64,000 nucleotides of DNA, taken from JAZKFT01 sp965246935. GTDB lineage: Bacteria; Bacteroidota; Bacteroidia; Chitinophagales; Chitinophagaceae. Location of the stretch: the NCBI GenBank assembly GCA_965246935.1, contig CBDFGC010000036.1, positions 1-64,000 on the forward strand, written 5' to 3'. Below the pieces are notes generated by a model. The model ran no database searches and was not told the origin of the DNA. It saw only the letters and a program-made list of their open reading frames with translations. Position 1 is the stretch's first letter. Each line of letters opens with the position of its first letter. Positions 36,246 through 44,955 of this stretch are shown piece after piece. The translations under genes and the position numbers were made by a program.

Positions 36246-36608
36246 TTGAGATATGGGCATAAAAAAAGCACCAAGCTTGTTTAAATATCGGCCGAAGCCT
36301 CAACTTAACTTACTAACCCGGTGCCGTGCTATTAATCTGGTAATTTATCTGTCGAAAGAAAGCTTGCTTTTCAAAACCTCATCCTGTTACAGATGCTTTA
36401 ATGTAATGCAATTTTGTCTTTTTTCAGATGCGTTACTTTCTCAATCGCTATGCTAAAATAGGGCGCTACCGCGTCAAATTCCAAATTTTTTATTGTTTTT
36501 GTACACACAGTTTCCTCACAATTTCAATCACATTGCATCATAGTTTATACACCTTAAATGTGTATTAGTGGACGGTTTTACACACACTTGCAAAATAAGT
36601 ATGTTATG
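36246..36608 (-). ncRNA. Candidate structured RNA, copy A of a tandem pair
   Basis: This copy is about 363 nt and, by eye, similar to copy B over its whole length at roughly four of five positions, with near-identical blocks such as CAAAACCTCATCCTGTTACA and CCAAGCTTGTTTAAATAT on the plus strand. The strand call rests on the end nearest 36260. Read on the minus strand it has a long hairpin (GGCACC pairing with GGTGCT, a GGC-UUCG-GCC tip) and seven T, as in an intrinsic terminator. No open frame is conserved between copies. I do not recognise it as a known RNA family. It could be part of the 3' region of the minus-strand gene at 37196, or a separate small RNA. Confidence 0.5.
36261..36325 (-). 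terminator. Minus-strand terminator of copy A
   Basis: On the minus strand GGCACC (36325-36320) pairs with GGTGCT (36272-36267). The first pair is G-U where copy B has A-U. The arm contains a GGC-TTCG-GCC mini-hairpin (36299-36290) and the stem is followed by seven T (36267-36261). Confidence 0.65.
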
Positions 36609-36817
36609 AAAAATGGTTTCTTAATTTCAGAATAGAAGGTGAGCAGCTGTAAAATCAATTTAACGGAAATTCTTGGGGGGAACTGAAGCATCTTTAATTT
36701 TTTGATATTTTCAAAGTAGGTTTTAATAAGCCGCTGTAGCAAGCGATGAAAGGATTTCAGATGATTGCAATACTTTTTAAATGGTTGTTAAAACCAGTAA
36801 TTTAAATTGGATAAACC

Positions 36818-37178
36818 TTGAGGTATGGGCATAAAAAAAGCACCAAGCTTGTTTAAATATTAGCCGAAGCCATTACTTAACTTACTAACCCGGTGCTGTG
36901 CTATTAATCCGGTAATTTACCTGCGTAAAGAAAACTTGCTTTTCAAAACCTCATCCTGTTACAGATGCTTTAATGTCATGCAATTTTATCTTTTTGCTGG
37001 TGCGTTACCCTCTCAATTGCTATGCTAAAATAGGGTGGTTGCATATCGAAAACCAAATTTTTCCCGGTTTTTGTATGCACAGTTTCAGCACAATTCTAAT
37101 CACATTATATCTTAGTTTATGCACCTGAAATGTGTATTACGACTCCATTACGCACATACATGTACAAATTATCTTATG
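36818..37178 (-). ncRNA. Candidate structured RNA, copy B of a tandem pair
   Basis: This second copy of the element is in the same orientation, starting 572 bases after copy A. It ends 17 bases from the stop of the minus-strand gene at 37196, so read-through from that gene would enter it directly. The same terminator is present, and there the first base pair is A-U rather than G-U. I cannot place the 5' end: several TAnTTTG-like sequences near 37160-37175 differ from the Bacteroidota -7 consensus by one base of spacing. Confidence 0.5.
36833..36897 (-). terminator. Minus-strand terminator of copy B
   Basis: AGCACC pairs with GGTGCT on the minus strand (36897-36892 with 36844-36839). The tip is TGGC-TTCG-GCTA, and the stem is followed by seven T (36839-36833). 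Confidence 0.65.
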
Positions 37179-37195
37179 CTTCTTCTGACGAAGTT

Positions 37196-38002
37196 TTAGT
37201 TTGACATAAAATCTGACTTTATTATAGCATCAATTAATTGGAAAACGGTGCTAAGCATTTTTATTTGCTGTTGCAAATGGCCGTTCTGAGCTTCGATATT
37301 GATATATGGAATATGGTAGGTGGCAGCGTAAACAGATAATGAACCATCATCCGGTACTTTTACATTATCCTGCAGCACTACATTAAAACCTTTTGTTTTC
37401 AAAAAGTTGAAATATGCTACCTCTGTAGTATAAAAAAAATCATCAGCATCCTGCTTTGGATTTATAAATACCTGCTTTGCAGCGCTGCTGAAAGCATTTC
37501 CCTTTTTATAGCTGCTAATAGATAGACCTCCTGCATCGGTATTATTATGTAATGCCACTATCAGCCTGTTACTATCTATGTATTTTCTCAGAAACACATC
37601 CGCAATTACTTGTATGGAAAGCATTGCCGAGTCAGAAAAAGCACCCTTGTTACTTTTTAGCGTTGTCTTAATACCGGTTTGGGTATATATCCGGTTTGGA
37701 TCGAAGCGGTATTGGACGCCTTTTAGTTTGAACTCAACAAAACGTTGCTGCTGGCATTGCCAGGTCGTAAAGCACCCTCTTTGTAAAGTGTCCATCAGTA
37801 GGTTTGCGGCCGCTACTGCCGTTGTCTCATTTTCGTGAACATGTACAAAAGAAATTTTTGTAGCTGTGTCATCCAAGCAACGGCTATAAAAGACAATCCT
37901 GGTATCACCGCAAAAAACAGTATCCAAAGCTGTTTGGGCTGTATCCTGTGTAAAACCTAATAAGGGGATGCCTGTTATAAGAATAGCCCAAACACATTTC
38001 AT
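37196..38002 (-). CDS. Secreted protein with a HENE motif, hypothetical
   Basis: This 268-residue protein starts at ATG 38002 with a signal peptide (MKCVWAILITGIPLLGFTQ). The mature part has FVHVHENETTAVAAANLLMD, then YRFDPNRIYT, then IVALHNNTDAGGLSI and YINIEAQNGH. The His/Glu motif followed by a second His recalls the zinc site of M14-like peptidases and aspartoacylases (HxxE ... H), so a hydrolase is possible. I cannot name the family, and two further ligands are uncertain. Its stop is 17 bases from copy B of the repeated element, which therefore lies in its 3' region. It is divergent from prfB. Confidence 0.75.
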   Translation of the reverse strand: MKCVWAILITGIPLLGFTQDTAQTALDTVFCGDTRIVFYSRCLDDTATKISFVHVHENETTAVAAANLLMDTLQRGCFTTWQCQQQRFVEFKLKGVQYRFDPNRIYTQTGIKTTLKSNKGAFSDSAMLSIQVIADVFLRKYIDSNRLIVALHNNTDAGGLSISSYKKGNAFSSAAKQVFINPKQDADDFFYTTEVAYFNFLKTKGFNVVLQDNVKVPDDGSLSVYAATYHIPYINIEAQNGHLQQQIKMLSTVFQLIDAIIKSDFMSN

Positions 38003-38103
38003 GATGACACCTTTCTGCATAGATTCTATTTTAGCTGGTATTTTGCAAGATTAAATACAACTGTTTTATTGCCGGATTACTTTACCACTTAATTTGCACC
38101 CCT

Positions 38104-39202
38104 ATGACACAAGAATATTTGAAAGATATGAGAGACCGCCTGTTGGTTTTGAGGAGGTTTCTTTGACGTCGATAACCGCCGTGAGAAAATCACAAATGAC
38201 AAACAGTTATCGCTGGCACCCGGTTTTTGGGACGATAATGCCAGGGCTACCGCTATTCTAAAAGAAATTAAGCAGCATGAGTATTGGGTAAATCTGTATG
38301 TGCAGGTTGATACAGCTATTGAAGACTTTGCCGTGCTCCATGATTTCTGGAAAGAAGGAGAGGAAACAGAAGAAAACGTACGCGTTGCTTACGAGGCAGC
38401 GCTTGCTGCCATTGAGGATGCAGAATTTAAAAGTACCTTAAACCAGCCTGAGGATGAACTACCTGCTGTAGTACAAATAAATAGCGGGGCCGGAGGAACA
38501 GAGAGCCAGGATTGGGCCGATATGCTGCTTCGCATGTACCGCATGTATGGCCAAAAGCAAGGCTGGAAAGTAACGGAAGTAGATTACCAGGAAGGTGACG
38601 GTGCCGGCATTAAAAGTGCTACTTTGGAATTTGAAGGCTTTTTTTCGTATGGGTTTCTAAAAGCGGAAAGCGGTGTACACCGTCTGGTACGAATTTCACC
38701 TTTTGATAGCAATGCCCGGCGGCACACCTCGTTTGCCAGTGTGTACGTATACCCATTGATAGATGATACCATTGAAATTGAGGTAAACCCGGCAGATGTA
38801 AAGATGGAAACCAGCCGTAGCGGAGGCGCCGGCGGGCAAAATGTAAACAAGGTAGAAACAAAAGTGCAGCTTACCCATATTCCTACCGGCATTGTAGTAG
38901 TTTGCCAGCAGGACAGAAGCCAGTTGGGCAACCGGGAACTGGCCATGAAAATGCTGAAAAGCCGTTTATACGAAATGGAATTGCAAAAACGCAATGCCCT
39001 GAAAGATGCCGCCAATAGTACTAAGAAAAAGATAGAATGGGGCAGCCAGATCCGAAGCTATGTTTTTCACCCGTATAAAATGATTAAAGATCATAGGACT
39101 GATTACGAAGTGGGCAATGTGCAACCGGTGATGGATGGCGAACTGGATGGATTTATAAAAGCGTATTTAATGCTGGAAAAGGAAGGCGAAAGTGTAAATT
39201 AA
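38104..39202 (+). CDS. prfB: Peptide chain release factor 2 with programmed +1 frameshift
   Basis: RF2 ends translation at UGA and UAA. Frame one starts at ATG 38104 (MTQEYLKDMRDRLL) and stops at the in-frame TGA at 38164-38166. The sequence AGGAGG TTT CTT TGA C (38152-38167) is the classic recoding site, with a Shine-Dalgarno-like hexamer three bases upstream of CTT. After a +1 shift the protein continues DVDNRREKITNDKQL and reaches 39202, 365 residues in all. The SPF tripeptide (ISPFDSNARR) and GGQ motif (SGGAGGQNVNKVE) are present. The frameshift is autoregulatory: low RF2 slows reading of the UGA and favours the shift. This is not a mutation. Confidence 0.96.
38152..38167 (+). promoter_or_regulatory. 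prfB: prfB +1 frameshift signal
   Basis: AGGAGG at 38152-38157, TTT spacer, slippery CTT at 38161-38163, TGA at 38164-38166, C at 38167. Spacing is identical to the known bacterial site. Confidence 0.93.
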
Positions 39203-39217
39203 ATAACTACAGTAATA

Positions 39218-40627
39218 ATGAAAATCTGTAAAATTTACATTAAGGGCTTTCAGCAATTTCAGGACGTGGAACTTGACTTCACCAATCCCGAAACGGGAGA
39301 ACCATTAGAGAAGATTTGTTTTATTGGAAGTAATGGTACCGGGAAATCAATACTATTAAAATCAATTAGTATCTTTTTAAGTTCTAGAATTAATATATCA
39401 GCAGATTTTGCTATTTTTCAACAGGGAACCGACGTCATAAGTTACATAGAAAACTCAAAAATAATATATGAGTTTGTTGTAAAAGGCAGAAAATTTCTGT
39501 TTGTTACAACTTATACTGGATCTTTCATTTTCGAAATATCCAGGTTATCTGAAGACGAAATACAAAACATAGTAAAAACGATACTTAACAATAAGTTTCA
39601 AAATATAAAAGATACAAGTGAACTTAATTATTTGTTATTGAAAGAAACGGATCCTGGCTTTTTTGATATATTCAAGTTAAAGGATGATGTAAAAGATTTA
39701 GTTGTTTACAGCCCTGCAGAAAGTATAGACAATGGTTATTATTCAATAGAAGATGTTCCTCAGACTACTGTAAATGAGGCATTAGATTTTTCAAAAAATT
39801 TTCCATTTTATGCGTTGGTAGCACCAGACACTTTAAATACATTTTGGAAGATACTTGTTTATAATTTAAGGAAGAGAGCAGAGGAGAGAGATGCTTATGA
39901 AAACATTCCTACAAACCTTGTAAAAACGAAGGCCCAACTGATTAAGGAGTTTGACGAAATAAGTCCGAAGGTTTTGGATCACTTAAATAGAGTGTGGGAT
40001 AAAATTCTTTCAAAGGCCGGTTTATACTTCGATGTAAATGGTGCTAACAATCCATTTCAGCTAAATGACAATCTTAAAGTTTATATTAAGCTAAAAGGGT
40101 TGGATAAAACTATTCCTTACAACGAAATAAGTACCGGTATACGAAACTTCATCTTTCGTGTTGGTCATATTTTTTCGCTATATTTTAATAGGGAAATTGA
40201 TAGGGCATTTCTTTTAGTGGACGAACCTGAAAATAGTTTATTTCCTGATTTTCTTTTTGATCTGGTAGAAATTTACAATCAAATAGTTATTGATAAAAGA
40301 GGGCAAAACAATACCCAAATGTTCTTTGCCACTCACAACCCAATTATTGCCGCTCAATTCAAGCCTTACGAAAGAATCATTTTAGTATGGAAAGAAGATG
40401 GGACAGTTAAAACATATAGAGGAGAGGCGCCAGAAGGGGATGACCCAAATGATGTTTTGAAGAAGGATTTTGGTGTCAGGGAATTAATGGGTCAAAAAGG
40501 AATTGAAGAATGGAAGAAGTATCTTGATTTAAAAAGTCAATTGAAAAAGACTGATGCCATTGAGAAGAAAATGGAATTGGCAGCTGAGATAAATGAAGTT
40601 GGACGCCTCTATAATTTCCCTGCTTGA
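39218..40627 (+). CDS. AAA/ABC-type ATPase, Septu PtuA-like (probable defence protein)
   Basis: This 469-residue RecF/SMC-like ATPase has Walker A GSNGTGKS at residues 37-44, an ABC signature-like region YNEISTGIRNFIF, Walker B with Asp335-Glu336 in FLLVDEPENS, and the H-loop His373 in FFATHNP. A helical insertion lies between, as in OLD- and PtuA-type ATPases. The C-terminal extension (PNDVLKKDFGVRELM, then a Lys/Glu-rich helix) is specific to a subgroup seen beside HNH-type genes. It begins 15 bases after prfB and overlaps the following gene by one base (TGATG). Base composition is visibly more AT-rich than its neighbours. The likely role is a phage-sensing ATPase that controls the nuclease-like partner. 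The exact system type cannot be set without a search. Confidence 0.8.
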   Translation: MKICKIYIKGFQQFQDVELDFTNPETGEPLEKICFIGSNGTGKSILLKSISIFLSSRINISADFAIFQQGTDVISYIENSKIIYEFVVKGRKFLFVTTYTGSFIFEISRLSEDEIQNIVKTILNNKFQNIKDTSELNYLLLKETDPGFFDIFKLKDDVKDLVVYSPAESIDNGYYSIEDVPQTTVNEALDFSKNFPFYALVAPDTLNTFWKILVYNLRKRAEERDAYENIPTNLVKTKAQLIKEFDEISPKVLDHLNRVWDKILSKAGLYFDVNGANNPFQLNDNLKVYIKLKGLDKTIPYNEISTGIRNFIFRVGHIFSLYFNREIDRAFLLVDEPENSLFPDFLFDLVEIYNQIVIDKRGQNNTQMFFATHNPIIAAQFKPYERIILVWKEDGTVKTYRGEAPEGDDPNDVLKKDFGVRELMGQKGIEEWKKYLDLKSQLKKTDAIEKKMELAAEINEVGRLYNFPA

Positions 40628-41217
40628 TGAAATTTCTTACTAAAAGTGTGGATTCTGAAATTTACAAAGATGATTGGGTTTACCAATCAGGCTCAGATAA
40701 TTCCATACTTAAATTCAAATTATTGAGCGAACAGAAAAACTTTTGTGCTTATACGGAAACGTATATTCAGCCGGGAAGAGATTCTATAGATGTAGAACAC
40801 TTTAATCCTTCAAAGAAGGATAGTGATAATTATTTTAATTACTATGCAACATTGCGTTCAGCAAACGAAAGGAAAATAGCCAAGTACAGGATATACAAAG
40901 GATCTGCTTTTTTCCAAACACTTTGGTTCCAGTATATAGTTCAATTTACAAATAGAATAGTTTATACCGACTTTACTTATGAGCCGACTGATCCGAATGA
41001 TCAGGATGCAAAAAATTTTATTGATTATTTAGGTTTCAACGATGACTATTTATATGGTGAAAGAATCCGCCACATTAGTAGGCTAATAGAAACACTTTCA
41101 TCATTTTCAGACAAAGAAAAAAAGTTCTACTTCAGAAAACATAAAGGTGACCTTAGCTATATTACAGCTATTGAGGCAGCTTTTGAAATTGATCTATCGG
41201 AAATTATAAATGATTAA
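40627..41217 (+). CDS. HNH-like nuclease partner of the ATPase, zinc cysteines mostly lost
   Basis: ATG 40627 (MKFLTKSVDSEIYKDDW) gives 196 residues. The layout follows PtuB/TIGR02646-type HNH proteins: an FCAYTE box at residues 39-44, DVEHFNPS at 55-62 with the catalytic-type Glu57-His58, then a segment FNYYATLRSANERK with Asn80 where relatives read like LLSCxxCNxxK. In this copy only Cys40 of the four expected zinc cysteines remains: CAYC has become CAYT, and the second pair reads RSAN. It may bind no zinc, or be an inactive or diverged nuclease. It ends 5 bases before pruA starts. Confidence 0.65.
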   Translation: MKFLTKSVDSEIYKDDWVYQSGSDNSILKFKLLSEQKNFCAYTETYIQPGRDSIDVEHFNPSKKDSDNYFNYYATLRSANERKIAKYRIYKGSAFFQTLWFQYIVQFTNRIVYTDFTYEPTDPNDQDAKNFIDYLGFNDDYLYGERIRHISRLIETLSSFSDKEKKFYFRKHKGDLSYITAIEAAFEIDLSEIIND

Positions 41218-41222
41218 ACCTT

Positions 41223-42899
41223 ATGTCATTAGGTTATTTCTCCTATCCGTTACCAGCCAACGAGCCAGTACTAAATTATGCTCCCGGTTCCATCGAAAGA
41301 GCGGGTTTACAAAAAACGCTGGCAGAATTGAAAACCAATGTAATAGATGTGCCCATGTATATTGGTTCGGAGGAAGTCCGTACCGGGAAACTGGCAGAAA
41401 TACGACCACCACATGAGCACCAGTATTTATTGGGCAATTATCATGTAGGAGAAAGAAGCCATATCGAAAAAGCAATCAATGCAGCATTGGCTGCCAGAGA
41501 AACATGGGCTACCTACAGTTGGGAAGCAAGGGCAAACATTTTTTTGAAAGCTGCCGATCTGATTGCAGGAAAGTATCGCTACCATATGAATGGTACCACC
41601 ATGCTTGGGCAAAGTAAAAATGCGTATCAGGCTGAAATTGACAGTGCCTGCGAACTAATAGATTTTCTGCGGTTCAATGTGCATTTTGTAAGCGAAATAT
41701 ACCAACAGCAACCTGTTAGCAGCCCGGGAATGCACAACCGTATGGAGTACCGTCCGCTGGAGGGTTTTGTACTGGCCATTACCCCGTTTAATTTTACGGC
41801 CATTGGGGGCAATCTGCCTACATCGGCTGCTTTGTGTGGTAATGTGGTGGTGTGGAAGCCTGCTCATACACAGGTGTACAGTGCGCAGATGTTTATGCAA
41901 ATTTTAAAGGAAGCGGGGTTACCCGATGGTGTTATTAATTTAATTTATGTAGACGGCCCTACGCTGGGCGAGGTATGCTTTAATCACCGGGATTTTGTAG
42001 GCGTGCATTTTACCGGCTCAACCGGTGTATTTAATAAGATGTGGGAAACCATTGGGAAGAACATGAGTAAATATAAATCCTATCCCCGGATTGTAGGTGA
42101 AACGGGGGGAAAGGATTTTGTGGTAATCCATAAAAGTGCCGATCCGGCGGTTGTTGCAACAGCATTAGCCCGTGGCGCATTTGAATACCAGGGCCAAAAA
42201 TGCTCTGCGGCTTCACGAGCGTACCTGCCATCCAACATTGCAGATGAAATAAAAAATAAATTAATAGCCGATCTGCAAAGTATGAAAATGGGAACGGTAG
42301 AGGATTTCGGCAATTTTATCAATGCCGTAATCGACGAAAAAAGTTTTGACAAGTTGGAAAAATACATCCGTGATTTAGATCAAACCGATAAAGCAAAGCT
42401 GATTGCAGGTGGTAAATGTGATAAAACCAAAGGCTATTTTATTGAGCCAACCGTTATTGAAGCTTTTGACCCGAAATATGTGACCATGTGTGAAGAACTA
42501 TTTGGTCCGGTATTAACCATCCATGTTTACGATGCGGAAAAGTTTGAAGAAGCCCTAGAACTGGTGGATACTACTTCACCTTATGCACTTACGGGGGCCA
42601 TCATCGCCAGAGACCGGCAGGCCATTGAACTTGCTACGAAGAAATTACGGAACGCTGCCGGGAACTTTTATATTAATGATAAACCCACCGGTGCTGTGGT
42701 AGGACAGCAGCCATTCGGCGGTGCCAGGGCCAGTGGTACCAACGATAAAGCGGGTTCTATTTTAAACTTATACCGCTGGTTGAGTGCCCGTACCATCAAA
42801 GAAACTTTCACGCCATCAACGGATTACCGCTACCCGTTTTTGAAAGCACCGGATGCAATTCCAATACCTGAAAATCATCCACAGGAAGGAGCGATTTAA
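41223..42899 (+). CDS. pruA: L-glutamate gamma-semialdehyde dehydrogenase (P5C dehydrogenase)
   Basis: This aldehyde dehydrogenase oxidises glutamate semialdehyde, the product of proline catabolism, to glutamate with NAD. The 558-residue protein has the catalytic Cys327 in GQKCSAASRAY and the general base Glu293 in VGETGGKDF. The cofactor segment is TPFNFTAIGGNLP and the C-terminal signature is QPFGGARASGTNDKAG. N-terminal YAPGSIERAGLQKTLAEL is typical of this group. It is unlikely to be functionally linked to the ATPase/HNH genes, although they lie only 5 bases upstream. A strong terminator follows about 58 bases later. Confidence 0.95.
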   Translation: MSLGYFSYPLPANEPVLNYAPGSIERAGLQKTLAELKTNVIDVPMYIGSEEVRTGKLAEIRPPHEHQYLLGNYHVGERSHIEKAINAALAARETWATYSWEARANIFLKAADLIAGKYRYHMNGTTMLGQSKNAYQAEIDSACELIDFLRFNVHFVSEIYQQQPVSSPGMHNRMEYRPLEGFVLAITPFNFTAIGGNLPTSAALCGNVVVWKPAHTQVYSAQMFMQILKEAGLPDGVINLIYVDGPTLGEVCFNHRDFVGVHFTGSTGVFNKMWETIGKNMSKYKSYPRIVGETGGKDFVVIHKSADPAVVATALARGAFEYQGQKCSAASRAYLPSNIADEIKNKLIADLQSMKMGTVEDFGNFINAVIDEKSFDKLEKYIRDLDQTDKAKLIAGGKCDKTKGYFIEPTVIEAFDPKYVTMCEELFGPVLTIHVYDAEKFEEALELVDTTSPYALTGAIIARDRQAIELATKKLRNAAGNFYINDKPTGAVVGQQPFGGARASGTNDKAGSILNLYRWLSARTIKETFTPSTDYRYPFLKAPDAIPIPENHPQEGAI

Positions 42900-42956
42900 T
42901 TGATAATAATAATTAATAATGTTGCCTCTTGTTTGACTTAAAATAATAGTATGTCA

Positions 42957-43003
42957 AAAGGCAGGTACCGTTGATTTAGAAAAAATCCGCGGTACCTGCC
43001 TTT
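42957..43003. terminator. Bidirectional terminator between pruA and the thioredoxin-like gene
   Basis: AAAGGCAGGTACCG (42957-42970) pairs perfectly over 14 bp with CGGTACCTGCCTTT (42990-43003), with a 19-base loop, between two convergent genes. Confidence 0.92.
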
Positions 43004-43035
43004 CATTTGCGTATTGCCCGTTGGCTATTAATTTT

Positions 43036-44283
43036 TTACCAGGTTTTTTCACCATTATTCATTTTGTAAAGGGTAGTCTGGTAATCGCCTGTGTCCTCTT
43101 TGTTAGCTTTGGCTAAGAACATGGCTTTTGTTTCCCATTCTATTGCTTCTTTCTTTTTGCCAGCTTTGTATAATAGGTTGGCATACGTATCCATATACAC
43201 ATGATAATTATTTTTAGCAAAAGACTGCTTGCTCCACTCTAAGGCATTTGTCACACAGACCATGTCATCACAGTTTTCAAAAACCGTCCAAGCAAAATCA
43301 TTTATTTGCTCTGGTGCAGCATTGCTCCCGTACACTTTCATATAATCAGAAACAGCCGTAGCGAAATTTTTCCAGTCATACTTTTTCTGATAATAGAGAA
43401 CCTGGGAATGAGCCACTACTTCCGGCGCATAAGCAGGGTATTTTGCACGGGCTTTTTGTAAAATACCGTTCCAGTCAGGCATTATTGTGGCTTTTTGATC
43501 TTTTAAATAAATAAAGGGGTCTATTTCCTCCGCTGCAATTATTTGTTTTATCAATGGTTTGGAAAAATCCTGTCCAATTACTTTATCAAATGTTTCCGGA
43601 TGTTCGAGCATTTCCTTGAATCCGGGGTCTTTGCTGGCTTCTAAATTATTGGCGGCAAATTGAATATTTTCATCTGTAAGTAAATCTTTTTGCATGAATA
43701 AATATTTCTGCACTACCGTTTTTGAGAAAGGTGGATCATAGGCTCCATTTGCAATTTTAGCCAGCGAGTACATAAACTTGTCATCCCTTGCACCTGCTTC
43801 ATACTGGCGTTTCAGGGCATAATATTGTTTTTTAGGATCTAAAGCATCCTTACCTGTTACAATAAAATTTTCGGCATCGCTGCTGCCTACGGCCCTGTGT
43901 ACAATTGTTCCGTTTGGATCAAAAAATAGGTAGGTGGGATATGCTTGTACATTATAATTTGTAGCCAGCTTTTTTCCTGCGGCAAACCAGCTTTTTACAT
44001 CTTCATTATCCTTGCTGGTTGTATCAAGCTGCACTTTCACATTAATATATTTATCGTTGTAAAATTTACCCACTGATTCCTGTGGAAATATATTTTTACT
44101 CATTTGTTTACAGGGGCCGCACCAGGTGGTAAAGCAGTCCACAAAAATGTGTTTATTCTCAGCTTTGGCTTTTGCCAAAACCTTCTCCCAACTGGTATTA
44201 TGTTCAAAGTGCATTCCTGTTTCCTGTGCTAAACAAACTGTCGTTAGCAATAACGTAAAAAGACCTGTAACTAATTTTTTCAT
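43036..44283 (-). CDS. Secreted thioredoxin-like protein
   Basis: This 415-residue protein starts at ATG 44283 (MKKLVTGLFTLLLTTVCLAQ, a signal peptide). It has an N-terminal thioredoxin-like domain with the WCGPC active site (Cys55, Cys58; VDCFTTWCGPCKQM) and the cis-Pro region YNVQAYPTYLF. The second half (residues 170-415) is helical with several repeats of about 35 residues resembling TPR (WAVY..., KQSFAKNNYHVYMDTYANLLYKAG). It probably handles disulfides in the periplasm. Similar large thioredoxin-like proteins are common in Bacteroidota. Confidence 0.85.
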   Translation of the reverse strand: MKKLVTGLFTLLLTTVCLAQETGMHFEHNTSWEKVLAKAKAENKHIFVDCFTTWCGPCKQMSKNIFPQESVGKFYNDKYINVKVQLDTTSKDNEDVKSWFAAGKKLATNYNVQAYPTYLFFDPNGTIVHRAVGSSDAENFIVTGKDALDPKKQYYALKRQYEAGARDDKFMYSLAKIANGAYDPPFSKTVVQKYLFMQKDLLTDENIQFAANNLEASKDPGFKEMLEHPETFDKVIGQDFSKPLIKQIIAAEEIDPFIYLKDQKATIMPDWNGILQKARAKYPAYAPEVVAHSQVLYYQKKYDWKNFATAVSDYMKVYGSNAAPEQINDFAWTVFENCDDMVCVTNALEWSKQSFAKNNYHVYMDTYANLLYKAGKKKEAIEWETKAMFLAKANKEDTGDYQTTLYKMNNGEKTW

Positions 44284-44396
44284 AAGATGATTTTGCTGCT
44301 GTGAAGATAAGATACACCTGTTGCCCGGTGGCAAACGGAATGCAAATGTTTTGAAAGCTTTTGGCTTGCAGTATCTTGCCGCTAAAATCGTTAGGC

Positions 44397-44918
44397 GTGA
44401 AAACCATATTAGACGGACAGCAGTTACAACTTACCATTCGCCGGCTGGCACACCAGATAGCCGAAAATCATGCAGACATAGAAAGTACGGTGGTAATTGG
44501 ACTACAACCCCGCGGCATTGCTTTTAGCAACCGGCTGGTGTTGGCACTGGAAGATATTTTTCCCAGAATTAATTATGGCAAACTGGATATTACTTTTTAC
44601 CGGGACGATGTGCGCAAGCAGCTCCGGATTGCTAATAAAACGGATATCCGCTTTAGCATGGAAAATAAGAAAGTAGTGTTGGCAGACGATGTGCTGTACA
44701 CCGGACGTACCATCCGGGCTGCACTGGATGCTTTACTTGATTTTGGCAGACCTGCAAAAGTAGAACTGTGCACCCTGATTGACCGCCGTTTCGGCCGGGA
44801 GTTTCCCATTCAACCTGATTATGCAGGCAAAACAATTGATACGATCTTTTCACAAAAAGTAAAAGTATTCTGGCAGGAGGCAGATGGTCATGATGAAGTT
44901 GTGCTATTGGATTCATAA
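44397..44918 (+). CDS. pyrR: Bifunctional pyr operon regulator / uracil phosphoribosyltransferase
   Basis: PyrR binds pyr mRNA to control pyrimidine genes in Firmicutes and has uracil phosphoribosyltransferase activity. The 173-residue protein carries the PRPP-binding motif VVLADDVLYTGRTIRAAL and the C-terminal EADGHDEV segment. GTG 44397 (MKTILDGQQLQLTIRRLA) is the natural start; an upstream TTG at 44361 adds a non-conserved tail. pyrB follows after 52 bases. I see no PyrR-binding hairpin in that gap, so the RNA-binding role is uncertain here. Confidence 0.93.
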   Translation: MKTILDGQQLQLTIRRLAHQIAENHADIESTVVIGLQPRGIAFSNRLVLALEDIFPRINYGKLDITFYRDDVRKQLRIANKTDIRFSMENKKVVLADDVLYTGRTIRAALDALLDFGRPAKVELCTLIDRRFGREFPIQPDYAGKTIDTIFSQKVKVFWQEADGHDEVVLLDS

Positions 44919-44955
44919 CTTATACACCAGTATTTTTCATTTAATACTACACTTG

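Larger units (their letters stand above)
36242..37195. other. Long non-coding region holding two tandem element copies
   Basis: About 950 bases lie between a plus-strand lipoprotein gene and a minus-strand secreted-protein gene. It contains the duplicated element annotated separately (36246-36608 and 36818-37178) and a 209-base unrelated spacer. The 67-codon open frame at 36253 overlaps copy A but its frame is not preserved in copy B, so it is not a gene. Confidence 0.8.

Noticed and set aside
36253..36456. 67-codon open frame in copy A of the duplicated element
   Set aside because: Frame and residues are not kept in copy B, there is no domain or signal peptide, and the region folds as RNA on the other strand.
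38104..38300. In-frame stop in prfB as a sign of a broken gene
   Set aside because: The AGGAGG-TTT-CTT-TGA-C arrangement is the known programmed frameshift site, so the gene is intact.
41223..42899. pruA as part of the ATPase/HNH defence cassette
   Set aside because: It is a complete housekeeping P5C dehydrogenase; closeness alone is not evidence of function in defence.
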